64,000 bases of DNA, taken from contig CAJTCV010000017.1 of the NCBI GenBank assembly GCA_910574805.1, positions 23,938 to 87,937 of the forward strand, in the 5' to 3' direction. Of this stretch, positions 24,266 through 33,390 are shown one piece after another; position 1 is the first letter of the stretch; every line of letters begins with the position of its first letter. This DNA is from Lachnospiraceae bacterium. Lineage in GTDB: Bacteria > Bacillota > Clostridia > Lachnospirales > Lachnospiraceae. A program made the translations under genes and the position numbers. The notes below the pieces were generated by a model. That model was not told the origin of the DNA. It did no database searches and saw only the letters and a program-made list of their open reading frames with translations.

Positions 24266-26370
24266 AAGATGGAGAGAACAGGAAGATGATAGAGATGCTT
24301 CAGAAAAAGGGAAAAGAGCTTCCGATTCCGGAGGGCCTGCAGCCGGAGCAGATGTATCTTTTCCTGCAGGAAAGGGAAGCGGCACATCAGGCCCGGAAGC
24401 ACTGGATATATCCGCATCCGGGGCGTATGTCTCTGGCACTGGCGGTGTGTGTCTGCCTGATTGTTGGAATGGCGACCGGCCTTTGGCAGACAGGAATATT
24501 TTCACCGGGAGACTCCATTGGAAAGATGCGGGCAGATCTTCCGGAAACAGCAGAAAAGTCTGCTGGAGAAGCTGTTCTGGAAGAAGAGCAGGAGATACAG
24601 GAGCTTGGGGAAAGCTCCTATGAAGAGATCTATGCCTGCCTGTCAGGGATCTGGGAGGAGCAGAAACTCTGCGCAGAGGAAGAAGTGTATAATGATTCGG
24701 CCGTTGGCGATATGGAAGCGTCGATATCTGCAGGCGCTGTGCAGCAGGCGGAGACAAAAAGAGCTTTTGGGAAGACCAATACACAGGTGGAACAGGTGGA
24801 TGAAGGAGATCAGATCAAAAATGACGGAAGGTATCTGTATCAGATTGCCGAAAAGAGACAGGAAGAAGATACCGGAGAGTACCCGTGGAGGACCGGGATT
24901 CAGATCCTGGACACGGAAGGGGGACTGAAAGAAACTGCGTTTGTGGACGACTTTGAGAGCCTGGAGGAATTTTATCTGTGGGAAGATCTGTTGATCACCA
25001 TCGAGAATAAATATTATAACTGTGCGGATATTGCTCCAACGGTAAAAAAAGGTGCGGTTGTGGAGGATATGGCTGTCTGCGGCGTTTTCAGAGAACAGGG
25101 GTACCATGAGATCAGTATCTATGAGATCTCTGACAGGAGTCAGCCCAGGAAACTTAAGACCTTCACCCTGCAGGGAATGTATGAGAGCTCCCGGGTGTCT
25201 GAGGGGTACTTTTACGGAATCAGCCGTTTTTCAGCATCTATGGGAGAGGGGGTACAGGATTATGATGCGTATATCCCGTCTCTGGACGGCAGGCGGATGG
25301 AACCGGATCAGATCTATTGTCCGCCTGACACGGACAGTCAGGACTATCTGGTACTGGTATCCATTGACCTGTCCCGGCCTTCGTCCCTGTCAGACAGCCG
25401 GGCGATACTGGCCGGGTCCAGCACATATTATGTGAGCCCGCAGAACATCTATGTGGCATGGTATCAGCCGGTTTATGAGATAGAACCGCAGGGAGCCGGA
25501 AAAGTAAAGGATATGACCCGGCTGCTGAGATTCTCTTACCGGAAGGGGCGGTTTTATGCCCAGGCGGAGGGAGCGGTATCGGGAAGACTGGACAGCAGCT
25601 TTTCCATGGATGAATATAAGGGAATGCTGCGGCTGGTTTCCACAGTACAGGAATATGATGCAAAAGAGATAATTGATGACCGGACCGGAGAGCGTCTGGG
25701 ATATGACTATGGAGCAGCCACGGAGACCAGCGGGCTGTACATCCTGGATCTTTCTCTGGATATCAAGGGGAAGATTGAAGGGCTGGCAGAGGGAGAGATG
25801 ATCCGTTCCGCCCGCTTTCTGGGAGATACCGGATACTTTGTCACGTTCCGTCAGACAGATCCTTTATTTGCGGCGGACCTGTCCGATCCGGATCAGCCCC
25901 GGATTCTGGGAGAGCTGAAGGTGAGCGGATTCTCGGAATATCTGCATTTCTACGGAGAAAATGAGCTGCTGGGGCTTGGAATGGAGGCGGATGAAGCCAC
26001 CGGCAGAGAACAGGGGATGAAGCTTTCCATGTTCGATCTCACAGATCCCGCAGATCTGAAGGAGGCGGCCAGGTATTCTCTGAAAGAATACGATTACAGC
26101 GAAGCCCTGTGGGACCATCGGGCGATGCTCATTGACCCGGAGGAAAATATCATCGGCTTTGAGGCAAGAGGTGACAAAGAGAAGTACCTGGTGTTTTCTT
26201 ACAGAGACGGAGCTTTTGCCAGGGAGCTGGAGATTGATATTTGCATAAAGGATCAGGGAGGCAGCAGGGCACGCGGGACCTTTATCGGAGACAGGTTCTA
26301 TCTGCTCTTTGGGAACGGGGCAGCCCGGGCCTACGACCGTAATACGAAGGAGCTTGTAGGCGAGATCTGA
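24262..26370 (+). CDS. Membrane-anchored beta-propeller protein, probable sigma-factor partner
   Basis: A 702-residue protein. A short cytoplasmic part (1-55) precedes one membrane helix (about 56-77). A large extracellular region follows, matching the secreted beta-propeller family often found beside ECF sigma factors in Firmicutes (VDEGDQIKNDGRYLY; ...GRYLYQIAEKRQ; LDLSLDIKGKIEGLAEGEMIRSARFLGDTGYFVTFRQTDPLFAADLSDPDQPRILGELKVSGFSEYLH). It overlaps the sigma gene by 4 nt and has a perfect AAAGGAGGTG ribosome site. No zinc-finger anti-sigma motif is visible in the cytoplasmic part, so its inhibitory role is inferred from gene order. Confidence 0.85.
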   Translation: MKDGENRKMIEMLQKKGKELPIPEGLQPEQMYLFLQEREAAHQARKHWIYPHPGRMSLALAVCVCLIVGMATGLWQTGIFSPGDSIGKMRADLPETAEKSAGEAVLEEEQEIQELGESSYEEIYACLSGIWEEQKLCAEEEVYNDSAVGDMEASISAGAVQQAETKRAFGKTNTQVEQVDEGDQIKNDGRYLYQIAEKRQEEDTGEYPWRTGIQILDTEGGLKETAFVDDFESLEEFYLWEDLLITIENKYYNCADIAPTVKKGAVVEDMAVCGVFREQGYHEISIYEISDRSQPRKLKTFTLQGMYESSRVSEGYFYGISRFSASMGEGVQDYDAYIPSLDGRRMEPDQIYCPPDTDSQDYLVLVSIDLSRPSSLSDSRAILAGSSTYYVSPQNIYVAWYQPVYEIEPQGAGKVKDMTRLLRFSYRKGRFYAQAEGAVSGRLDSSFSMDEYKGMLRLVSTVQEYDAKEIIDDRTGERLGYDYGAATETSGLYILDLSLDIKGKIEGLAEGEMIRSARFLGDTGYFVTFRQTDPLFAADLSDPDQPRILGELKVSGFSEYLHFYGENELLGLGMEADEATGREQGMKLSMFDLTDPADLKEAARYSLKEYDYSEALWDHRAMLIDPEENIIGFEARGDKEKYLVFSYRDGAFARELEIDICIKDQGGSRARGTFIGDRFYLLFGNGAARAYDRNTKELVGEI

Positions 26371-26397
26371 GGCGTGGTTCCAAAGTTCTTCCCAATG

Positions 26398-26406
26398 TGT
26401 TATAAT
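26398..26406 (+). promoter_or_regulatory. Extended -10 promoter ahead of the LRR-thioesterase gene
   Basis: TGT-TATAAT forms an extended -10; the -35 region (TTCCAA, 26378-26383) is poor. The leader of about 135 nt holds no other clear signal. Confidence 0.55.
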
Positions 26407-26545
26407 AAAGCCGATAAATGTATTTCAGTATAGAAACAGTCTGTTGTAAAAAGCTGCACAAAGACAGGGGGGATGCTTTTCACACCTGCGCCGGGTGCGG
26501 AAAAGCAGACTCGGAAAAGAAAGGCAGACGAAGAGGAGGGACTGA

Positions 26546-28012
26546 ATGGACGGACAGATGATGATTGAGGGGCTGCCGACGGGGATTCGTTTCCCGGACG
26601 GCGGCGAAGAAGAGAAAAAATATGGGATCGATCCCAGACTGCTTTCGTGGATCAAGAACAATGTGGAGGGCTGTCCCCAGACGCTGGAGGAATTTGCCGG
26701 GATCACCCGGCTGGACCGCTGGAAGGTGAACCGCTCCAGAAGTACGAAGGGTTACGAGACCCCTTCCTGGCTTACTGTGAAGCGGGGGGATTTCTCCATG
26801 ATCGGGGAGATGAGAGAGCTGCAGTATCTCCGGCTGCAGGAGGTGGAGATCGATGATTTTTCTTTTCTTACCAGATGCAGGAAGCTGGAGGTTCTGGACC
26901 TGCAGCATACGAATTTTACCGATCTGAGCCTGCTCTCTGATCTGCCGGAGCTGAAAAAGGTATATCTGCCGCCCCGCAGTCAGATGATCCATACGGAGGT
27001 TCTGGACGGGCTTCTGAAAAGGGGAGAGGCGCCGAAGGTGGAAGTACCGGAGCCTTTCTTCAAGGATGAGGATTTCCAGAATATGCAGATTGTGGACGGG
27101 GGGACCGTAAAATTATCTTATAAGGGAGAGCAGAGCGTCCGGAATGTGCAGGTAGACTTTGCAGGAAGACAGCCCTCTGCATGGCGGGAATTCTGCTGTG
27201 AAGATGAGGACTGCTGGCTCGGCCTGGAAGAGGAACGAAAGAACAGGATGACGGAGCAGCTCGCAGATGCTGTTCTGCACGACAGAGTCCACAGTTTCTT
27301 CCTGTCCCAGGAGCCGTGGGGCGAGGGGCATTTTCTGTGTGCGGAGTTTGCCGGCGGATGGGCGGCGCTGTTCTACGATACGGGGGACGGAGAAGTATGC
27401 TATTCTATCCACAATGCAGATTATGATACCGTGGAGATTCTGGCTCCGGTGGAAGTAGGCGGACAGTCTCCGGTTCCGAAGATGATGGCGACGGAGGATA
27501 TGGAACTGGTAGTCCGGATTATGAAGCACTTTCTGAAGACCGGACAGCTCTGCCCGGGGACTATGTGGGTGAAGGAAGGAGAAGACGAGACCGAAGATGC
27601 AGCTCTGGCAGTTCATGAGGACGCAGCTTTACAGATGAATGCAGCGGACAGCTTCATTGCTTACTGCGGTATCGAGATCATACCGGAGGGAGAGGGATGT
27701 TATACAAGGGTCAAAGTGGAGCCGAGGCATCATAATCCGTATGGAATCGTCCATGGAGGCCTGCTGTATACGATGGCGGATACGGCAGCAGGATATACGG
27801 CCAGAAGGCTGACGAAATCTCCGGTTACGCTGAACAGCGATTTTCACTGCATCAGCAACGTGCCCTCCGGTCTCCTGACAGCCCGGACAGAGGTGGTCAA
27901 GGCGGGGAAGCATATCCTGCTCCTGCGGGTCCGGGTGCTGGCGGATGAAGAACAGCTTCTTGCAGAAGGAACCTTTACTTATTACAGTGACGGAAAGGAC
28001 CATGACAGATAA
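26546..28012 (+). CDS. Leucine-rich repeat protein fused to a PaaI-type thioesterase
   Basis: A 488-residue cytoplasmic protein with three parts. Residues 90-145 carry leucine-rich repeats (LQYLRLQEVEIDDFSFLTRCRKLEVLDLQHTNFTDLSLLSDLPELKKVYLP is the stretch). Residues 180-345 are a domain I do not recognise (YSIHNADYDTVEILAPVEVGG...). Residues 365-482 are a hotdog thioesterase of the PaaI group with NPYGIVHGGLLYTMADTAAGYTA (His403-Gly-Gly, Asp412). That group hydrolyses aryl- or acyl-CoA thioesters. The frame is continuous with no stop or frameshift at the join. RBS GAGGAGG. It converges on the DeoR gene with a 2-nt gap. Confidence 0.82.
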   Translation: MDGQMMIEGLPTGIRFPDGGEEEKKYGIDPRLLSWIKNNVEGCPQTLEEFAGITRLDRWKVNRSRSTKGYETPSWLTVKRGDFSMIGEMRELQYLRLQEVEIDDFSFLTRCRKLEVLDLQHTNFTDLSLLSDLPELKKVYLPPRSQMIHTEVLDGLLKRGEAPKVEVPEPFFKDEDFQNMQIVDGGTVKLSYKGEQSVRNVQVDFAGRQPSAWREFCCEDEDCWLGLEEERKNRMTEQLADAVLHDRVHSFFLSQEPWGEGHFLCAEFAGGWAALFYDTGDGEVCYSIHNADYDTVEILAPVEVGGQSPVPKMMATEDMELVVRIMKHFLKTGQLCPGTMWVKEGEDETEDAALAVHEDAALQMNAADSFIAYCGIEIIPEGEGCYTRVKVEPRHHNPYGIVHGGLLYTMADTAAGYTARRLTKSPVTLNSDFHCISNVPSGLLTARTEVVKAGKHILLLRVRVLADEEQLLAEGTFTYYSDGKDHDR

Positions 28013-28014
28013 GG

Positions 28015-28767
28015 TCAGACGATAATCAGATTGTCAAATCCCTGAAAGCTCTCATCCGGCATCCGGTCGGTGAGCACCCGTGCAGAAGTAAATTCCCCGA
28101 AGCAGACCGGCGTAGTCTGATGAAATTTGCTGTGGTCGCACAGGACATAGGCTTTTTGGGTGTGGCGCATGGCGCATTCCTTGATCATGGCTTCGTTGAT
28201 ATCCGGTGTCGTAAAGCCCGCCTGCAGGCTGACGCCGTTGGTACCGAAGAAGCCTTTGGTAAAATGATATTTCTGAAGAGTCACGAAGGCTTCGTTTCCT
28301 ACGATGGCCTCTGTGGAACTCTTCAGCTCTCCGCCGATCAGGATGACCCGGAAGCCGCTCTCAGCCAGCAGCAGGGCATGGGAGACAGCGTTGGTCACGA
28401 AGGAGGCAGAACGTTCTGTGAGACAGGGGATCATGGCGCCGGTGGTCGTACCTGCGTCCAGATAGATAAAATCCTCCGGTTCCACGAGAGAGGCGGCATA
28501 TCTGCCGATCCGGAGCTTTTCCTCCCTGTGCAGTTCCATGCGCAGGGAGACTTTTTCTTCCCGGGTAGTGAGTCTGCTGTCATTTTTTAATGCACCCCCG
28601 AATACTTTCACCAGCGTTCCCTTTTTGTCCAGGACATTCAGATCCCGCCGGATGGTGGATTCTGAGGCCTGAAAATATTCGGTCAGCTCCTGGACCGTTA
28701 CGCTTCCCTTTGTTTCTACCAATTCCAGGATCTTTTCCTGTCTTTTTTCCGTAAGCATAGATTCCAC
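28015..28767 (-). CDS. DeoR-family sugar-responsive repressor
   Basis: A 250-residue regulator. The N-terminal HTH is MLTEKRQEKILELVETKGSVTVQELTEYFQASESTIRRDLNVL; the C-terminal sugar-phosphate sensing domain has YLDAGTTTGAMIP, FVTNAV, LIGGELKSSTEAIVG and FFGTNGVSLQAGFTTPD. Such proteins usually bind a phosphorylated sugar. The start is either GTG at 28767 or ATG at 28758; the ribosome site is weak. It is 1.6 kb from the fructose PTS operon, with an ECF module between them, and could be its FruR-like repressor. That link is inference. Confidence 0.88.
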   Translation of the reverse strand: MESMLTEKRQEKILELVETKGSVTVQELTEYFQASESTIRRDLNVLDKKGTLVKVFGGALKNDSRLTTREEKVSLRMELHREEKLRIGRYAASLVEPEDFIYLDAGTTTGAMIPCLTERSASFVTNAVSHALLLAESGFRVILIGGELKSSTEAIVGNEAFVTLQKYHFTKGFFGTNGVSLQAGFTTPDINEAMIKECAMRHTQKAYVLCDHSKFHQTTPVCFGEFTSARVLTDRMPDESFQGFDNLIIV

Positions 28768-28882
28768 CGGGGGTTCGCGGCAATTTTCAAATACGCCGCA
28801 GCCCTCGTTCCTTTCCTGCAGATATTTCTAAATTTATTTTACATGAAAAAGGAGAGCAAGGCAAATGATTAAAAAATCTTTT

Positions 28883-28910
28883 TGTAACCTTTTTCGCATC
28901 AGGCAGTCTT
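28883..28910 (+). promoter_or_regulatory. ECF-type promoter of the second sigma operon
   Basis: TGTAAC (28883-28888) with a following T-run, a 16-bp spacer and AGTCTT (28905-28910). This resembles SigX/SigM-class promoters (TGNAAC-N16-CGNC). It suggests the sigma factor drives its own operon. Confidence 0.58.
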
Positions 28911-28949
28911 ATATACAGGACGTCCAAATCAAAAGAGAGGAAAGGATGT

Positions 28950-29435
28950 ATGGAGCAGTTCGAAAAGATCTATGAGAAATACTATCGAAAAATATATCGG
29001 TTCCTTCTGAATATGTCCGGGGTTCCGTCGCTTGCGGAAGAACTGACCCAGGAGACCCTTTATAAAGCCTTTCTGCACATTGATCAGTATGAAGGGAGAG
29101 GTTCCGTCTACGGCTGGCTGTGCAAAATTGCCAGAAACAATTATCTGACGGAGCGGAAAAAGCAGAGGCTGTTTGTGGATCCGGAGAACATGCAGGAGCA
29201 GGGAAGCGGCGAAGATCTGGAAGGAGAGGCGGTGGACCGGCAGCTTCGCGGACTTATGAGGCGTGAGATCCGGCATCTGCCGGAGCCGTATACCAGTGTC
29301 TGCGCACTTCGGATCTACGGGGAACTGACATATGCGGAGATCGCGGCTGCATATGGAAAATCCGAGAGCTGGGCGAAGGTAACATTTTTCAGAGGAAAGA
29401 CAATGCTGACGGAAAGGATGGAAAAGTATAGATGA
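28950..29435 (+). CDS. ECF RNA polymerase sigma factor (second)
   Basis: A 161-residue sigma factor with region 2 (FEKIYEKYYRKIYRFLLNMSGVPSLAEELTQETLYKAF...GWLCKIARNNYLTERKK) and region 4 (LPEPYTSVCALRIYGELTYAEIAAAYGKSESWAKVTFFRGKTML). Its stop overlaps the start of the zinc-finger anti-sigma gene (ATGATGG). A TGTAAC-type promoter upstream suggests autoregulation. Confidence 0.93.
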   Translation: MEQFEKIYEKYYRKIYRFLLNMSGVPSLAEELTQETLYKAFLHIDQYEGRGSVYGWLCKIARNNYLTERKKQRLFVDPENMQEQGSGEDLEGEAVDRQLRGLMRREIRHLPEPYTSVCALRIYGELTYAEIAAAYGKSESWAKVTFFRGKTMLTERMEKYR

Positions 29436-30337
29436 TGGAACATATCAATATGTGCGAAGTGGTGCAGGATCTGCTTCCCCTTTATGAGGATGGCTGCTGC
29501 AGCAGACAGTCAAGGGAACTGGTGGAAGCGCATCTGGAGACATGTGAGGCATGCCGCAGGCTGAGAACGGCCTATGGGGAACAGATGCCGGACACCGGGG
29601 CGACGGAGGAAGAGGATGTGCAGGGGATCCGAAAGGGGCTCCGGATCTTCGTCCGCTGGCGGACTGTCACATGGGGCATTCTCGCATTGCTGCTGACAGT
29701 TGTATTCCTTGTAATCCCTGTCCGGAATCATGTCCGGGGGGTGGGGCTTACTTATGGAAATCTGGGCGCAGTGTATACCGCATGCAGGTTTGAAAAGGCG
29801 CTGGCTTCCGGAGATTATGAAAAGGCATATGAGTATCTGGATATGAAATTCCGCTATGAGGATCTGATGGCGACCGTACCACTGGAAGATCCGGCAGACC
29901 CTGACAGCAGGAAAAATACAGAAGCAATAGCAGCAGGGATTCGTGAGGCAGGGGAAAAAGGGTTTTCATGGTACGACGAAGTGTGCCGGGATACATTTCT
30001 ACAGAATATGCGTACGCTGGAACAGAAGAATGAGAGGATCTGTTCCTGCTCAGATCTCTGGGTGGAAAGACAGGCTTCTGGATGGAGAATCTGTCTGGAT
30101 GTCAGGACCGATGCAGGGACGGATCTGGTTCTGTGGATGGATATTTTCGAAAACCGGATCCGGGATTTTTCTGCCTCCGTAAACAGTCCGGAAATCCGCG
30201 GAATCATGGATTCCAAAGAAGAGGGGGAAGGGAAGATGTATGAGGTCCTGTACCGGACGCCGTCGGTCAACGAGACGGTACTGGAGCTCCTGTATGGAGA
30301 TACAGATTATGAATGGCGCATGCTGTTTTCCTATTAG
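29432..30337 (+). CDS. Zinc-finger anti-sigma factor with extracellular domain
   Basis: A 301-residue membrane protein. The cytoplasmic N-terminus has the zinc anti-sigma motif His34-x3-Cys38-x2-Cys41 (VEAHLETCEACRRL). A membrane helix at about 75-96 (WGILALLLTVVFLVIPV) leads to an extracellular domain of about 200 residues. It should hold the sigma factor encoded just upstream until an envelope signal releases it. The start may be ATG at 29432 or 29435. Confidence 0.9.
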   Translation: MMEHINMCEVVQDLLPLYEDGCCSRQSRELVEAHLETCEACRRLRTAYGEQMPDTGATEEEDVQGIRKGLRIFVRWRTVTWGILALLLTVVFLVIPVRNHVRGVGLTYGNLGAVYTACRFEKALASGDYEKAYEYLDMKFRYEDLMATVPLEDPADPDSRKNTEAIAAGIREAGEKGFSWYDEVCRDTFLQNMRTLEQKNERICSCSDLWVERQASGWRICLDVRTDAGTDLVLWMDIFENRIRDFSASVNSPEIRGIMDSKEEGEGKMYEVLYRTPSVNETVLELLYGDTDYEWRMLFSY

Positions 30338-30340
30338 AGA

Positions 30341-30399
30341 ACCGATTTTGTCTGTCTCTTTCGGATTTTTCAAATCCGTCAGAGACAGACAAAACCGGT
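30341..30399. terminator. Long bidirectional hairpin between anti-sigma and fructose PTS genes
   Basis: Outer arms 30341-30359 and 30381-30399 pair almost perfectly (19 positions, one mismatch), with an inner CGGATTT/AAATCCG stem. It lies 4 nt after one stop codon and 14 nt from the other, so it can serve both converging operons. There is no long U-run. Confidence 0.75.
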
Positions 30400-30412
30400 C
30401 AGTACAGAGCGT

Positions 30413-32329
30413 TTATGCAGAGATCTTCTTTTTGAAGGTTCCAAGGAGCACAGCGCCCACAACGGTTCCGATCACCAGCGCCAGCAGGTACATCAGAGCG
30501 TTTCCCACCACCGGGACAACGAAGATGCCGCCGTGGGGTGCCATGAGGGTGCAGCCAAATGCCATGGAGAGCGCGCCGGCCACTGCGGAGCCGACCATGC
30601 AGGAAGGAAGTACGTGCAGAGGATCGGATGCGGCGAAGGGGATCGCTCCTTCTGTGATGAAGGCAAGGCCCATGATAAAGTTCACGGGACCGGATTCCCG
30701 TTCTTCTTTCGTAAATTTATTCTTGAAGAGCAGTGTGGCAAGCGCGATGGCGCAGGGCGGAACCATACCGCCGATCATGACTGCCGCCATGATGTGATAG
30801 TTGCCGGCTGCGATGGAAGCAGTACCGAATACATAAGCTGCTTTGTTGAAGGGGCCGCCCATGTCGATGGCCATCATGCCCGCCACGACGATGCCAAGAA
30901 GGATCCGGCTGGAACCGCCCATGTTGGTCAGTGCGGTATTCAGAGCGGTGTTCAGAGCGCCGATGGGAGGCTCTACCAGGAACTGCATGATCAGGCCCAT
31001 GAAGAGGATGCCGCACAGAGGATACAAGAGGACCGGTGCGATCTTCTCAATGGCCTGGGGCAGCCTGGAAAATACTTTGATCAGGAACAGGACCAGATAG
31101 CCTGCAATAAAACCTGCGGCCAGAGCGCCCAGAAAGCCGGATTTACCTGCAGAAGCCATCATGCCGCCTACAAAGCCAACGGCCAGTCCGGGACGGTCTG
31201 CGATGCCCATGGCAATGAAACCGGCCAGGATCGGAAGCATGAAGCCGAAGGCCACGTCGCCGATGCCTTTCAGAGTTGCTGCTGCCGGTGTGATGGTACC
31301 GAAGGCGGAACGCGCCTCGTCCGAGAGGGCGTTCACATCCACGCACAGACCGTCGATCAGGAAGGCCAGGGCAATGAGAATACCGCCGCCCACTACGAAG
31401 GGAAGCATATGGGAGACTCCGTTCATCAGCTGCATATAGAGCTTGTGCCCGATTCCGCCGGAGGCGCTGCCGCCGGAGGGTGCCGCGGAGGGAATCCCCG
31501 CCTGATACACGGGAACGTCGCCGCTCATGGCCCGGGCTACCAGCTGGTCCGCCTTGCTGATGCCATCGGATACCTGGCATTCGATAAGCTTCTTTCCGTG
31601 GAAACGGTCCATGGGGACTTTGGCATCCGCAGCCACGATGATGCAGTCTGCTTCCCGGATCTCCTGATCGGTCAGCACATTCTTCGCTCCGCCGGAGCCT
31701 CTGGTTTCTACTTTGATAAAGCATCCGGCTGCCCGCGCCGCCTTTTCCAGACCTTCGGCTGCCATATAGGTGTGGGCAATACCGGTGGGACAGGAGGTGA
31801 CGGCCAGGATTTTAAAAGCTCCTTCTGCGGCGGCGGTATTCTGGGCCGCCAGCTGGTCATTGAGGTCCGGTTTTTCTTCGTCTGCCGTGTCTACGATCCG
31901 GAGAAATTCTTCCACGGTGGACGCATTTTTCAGGTTGGCGGCAAAGGTTTCGTCCATTAACAGCATGGAGAGCTTGCTCAGCACATCCAGATGTACATTG
32001 TCTTCGGTATTGGGTGCGGCGATCAGGAAGATCAGGTGGACCGGCTCTCCGTCCAGAGAATCAAAATCCACGCCGTTTTTGACCACCATGGCGGCCAGGC
32101 CGGGGCGGTCCACAAAGGGGCCCTTGCCGTGGGGGATGGCGATGCCTTCGCCGATGCCGGTGGTGCTTTCCTCTTCCCGCCGGTAGACCTCCTGACGGTA
32201 TGCCTCCCGGTCATTGATTTTGCCGCTCTGGATCATCAGGTCCACCATCTGATCCAGGGCTTCCTGCTTGGAGCGGGGGGCTCCGGTAAGTGAGATGCTT
32301 CTTTTGTCCAGTAAATCTGTGATACGCAT
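30413..32329 (-). CDS. fruA: Fructose-specific PTS enzyme IIABC
   Basis: A 638-residue PTS transporter with domains in order IIA (1-150; phospho-His67 in IAIPHG), IIB (172-275; phospho-Cys180 in VTSCPTGIAHTYMAA) and IIC (300-630, multiple membrane helices). It imports fructose and releases fructose 1-phosphate. The gene follows fruK by 67 nt. FruA with all three domains is typical of Firmicutes. Confidence 0.95.
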   Translation of the reverse strand: MRITDLLDKRSISLTGAPRSKQEALDQMVDLMIQSGKINDREAYRQEVYRREEESTTGIGEGIAIPHGKGPFVDRPGLAAMVVKNGVDFDSLDGEPVHLIFLIAAPNTEDNVHLDVLSKLSMLLMDETFAANLKNASTVEEFLRIVDTADEEKPDLNDQLAAQNTAAAEGAFKILAVTSCPTGIAHTYMAAEGLEKAARAAGCFIKVETRGSGGAKNVLTDQEIREADCIIVAADAKVPMDRFHGKKLIECQVSDGISKADQLVARAMSGDVPVYQAGIPSAAPSGGSASGGIGHKLYMQLMNGVSHMLPFVVGGGILIALAFLIDGLCVDVNALSDEARSAFGTITPAAATLKGIGDVAFGFMLPILAGFIAMGIADRPGLAVGFVGGMMASAGKSGFLGALAAGFIAGYLVLFLIKVFSRLPQAIEKIAPVLLYPLCGILFMGLIMQFLVEPPIGALNTALNTALTNMGGSSRILLGIVVAGMMAIDMGGPFNKAAYVFGTASIAAGNYHIMAAVMIGGMVPPCAIALATLLFKNKFTKEERESGPVNFIMGLAFITEGAIPFAASDPLHVLPSCMVGSAVAGALSMAFGCTLMAPHGGIFVVPVVGNALMYLLALVIGTVVGAVLLGTFKKKISA

Positions 32330-32396
32330 AATTGATCCTCCTGATTAAAGCTCCGAATCCGCGTTCGGATGCAGTGAAAGGTGTTATATGTTCCGG

Positions 32397-33308
32397 TTAT
32401 TTGTTTTCGAGGGACTTGTAGATGGTGTAAATCTCTTCTTTGGAGGCTAAAAGCTCGGAAAAGGCGCTGGCGCTTCCTGCGGAGATGCCCATATGGAAAG
32501 CGTGGCGGTAATCCTGCTTCTGCACCCAGCCGGCCACAAAGCCTGCGACCATGGAGTCTCCGGCGCCTACTGCATTGACGAGTTTCCCTCTGGGGGCGGG
32601 CTGCATATGAACCTCCCCGTTTTCCGCCACGAGGACAGCTCCTTCACCGGCCATGGAGACCAGTACATTCCGGGCACCCTTTTCCTGAAGCTTCCTGGCA
32701 TAGGGCACCACATCCTCCCGGGCAGTAAGTGTCACATGGAAGATCTCACCCAGCTCGTGATTATTGGGCTTGATGAGGAATGGATGGTATTCCAGTACGT
32801 TCAGAAGAAGGCTCTTCGTGGCGTCCACCACATACAGGATACCGCGTCCGTTCAGAGATGCCAGGATATCCCGGTAGATGGAGTCCGGCATGCTTTCGGG
32901 AATGCTTCCGGCCAGCACCAGAATATCTCCTGCCTGCAGCTGTTCCAGTTTTTCCATCAGCTTCCGGATTGTGTCTGTACTGATTGACGGCCCCTGACCG
33001 TTTATTTCAGTTCCGTCAAAATCCTTCATTTTGATGTTGATGCGGGAGCAGCCCTGATCCAGATGAATGAAATCGCAGTGGAATCCGGTGCCCCTCATCT
33101 TGCGGAGCAGTTCCTCCCCGGTAAAGCCTGCTGTAAATCCAAGTGCGGTATTTTCAATGCCCAGATTCTGGAGTACGGTGGATACATTAATGCCCTTACC
33201 TCCCGGCAGTATCAGTTCCGCACAGGTGCGGTTGGTTTTCCCGAGCCGGAAATCTTTCATGGATACGATGTAGTCCAGCGATGGGTTGAAGGTCACAGTG
33301 TAGATCAT
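32397..33308 (-). CDS. fruK: 1-phosphofructokinase
   Basis: A 303-residue PfkB-family kinase. It has TFNPSLDYIV, LPGGKGINVS and the C-terminal catalytic motif VGAGDSMVAGF (base Asp in GAGD). It converts fructose 1-phosphate from FruA to fructose 1,6-bisphosphate. RBS GAAAGGAGA. First gene of the fru operon; the promoter is at 33362-33390. Confidence 0.95.
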   Translation of the reverse strand: MIYTVTFNPSLDYIVSMKDFRLGKTNRTCAELILPGGKGINVSTVLQNLGIENTALGFTAGFTGEELLRKMRGTGFHCDFIHLDQGCSRINIKMKDFDGTEINGQGPSISTDTIRKLMEKLEQLQAGDILVLAGSIPESMPDSIYRDILASLNGRGILYVVDATKSLLLNVLEYHPFLIKPNNHELGEIFHVTLTAREDVVPYARKLQEKGARNVLVSMAGEGAVLVAENGEVHMQPAPRGKLVNAVGAGDSMVAGFVAGWVQKQDYRHAFHMGISAGSASAFSELLASKEEIYTIYKSLENK

Positions 33309-33361
33309 GTGTCCTGTCTCCTTTCTTTTTCGTTCTCTTTGCCGTTCCTTAGGATGGTTTT

Positions 33362-33390
33362 ATTATATCTCCATATTCGGTCAAAGTCAA
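33362..33390 (-). promoter_or_regulatory. Promoter of the fruK-fruA operon
   Basis: Reading on the minus strand: TTGACT (33390-33385), 17 bp, TATAAT (33367-33362). The start would fall near 33354, giving a leader of about 45 nt. Confidence 0.72.

Noticed and set aside
30533..31960. A 475-codon open frame on the plus strand
   Set aside because: Antisense to fruA, whose three PTS domains are certain.
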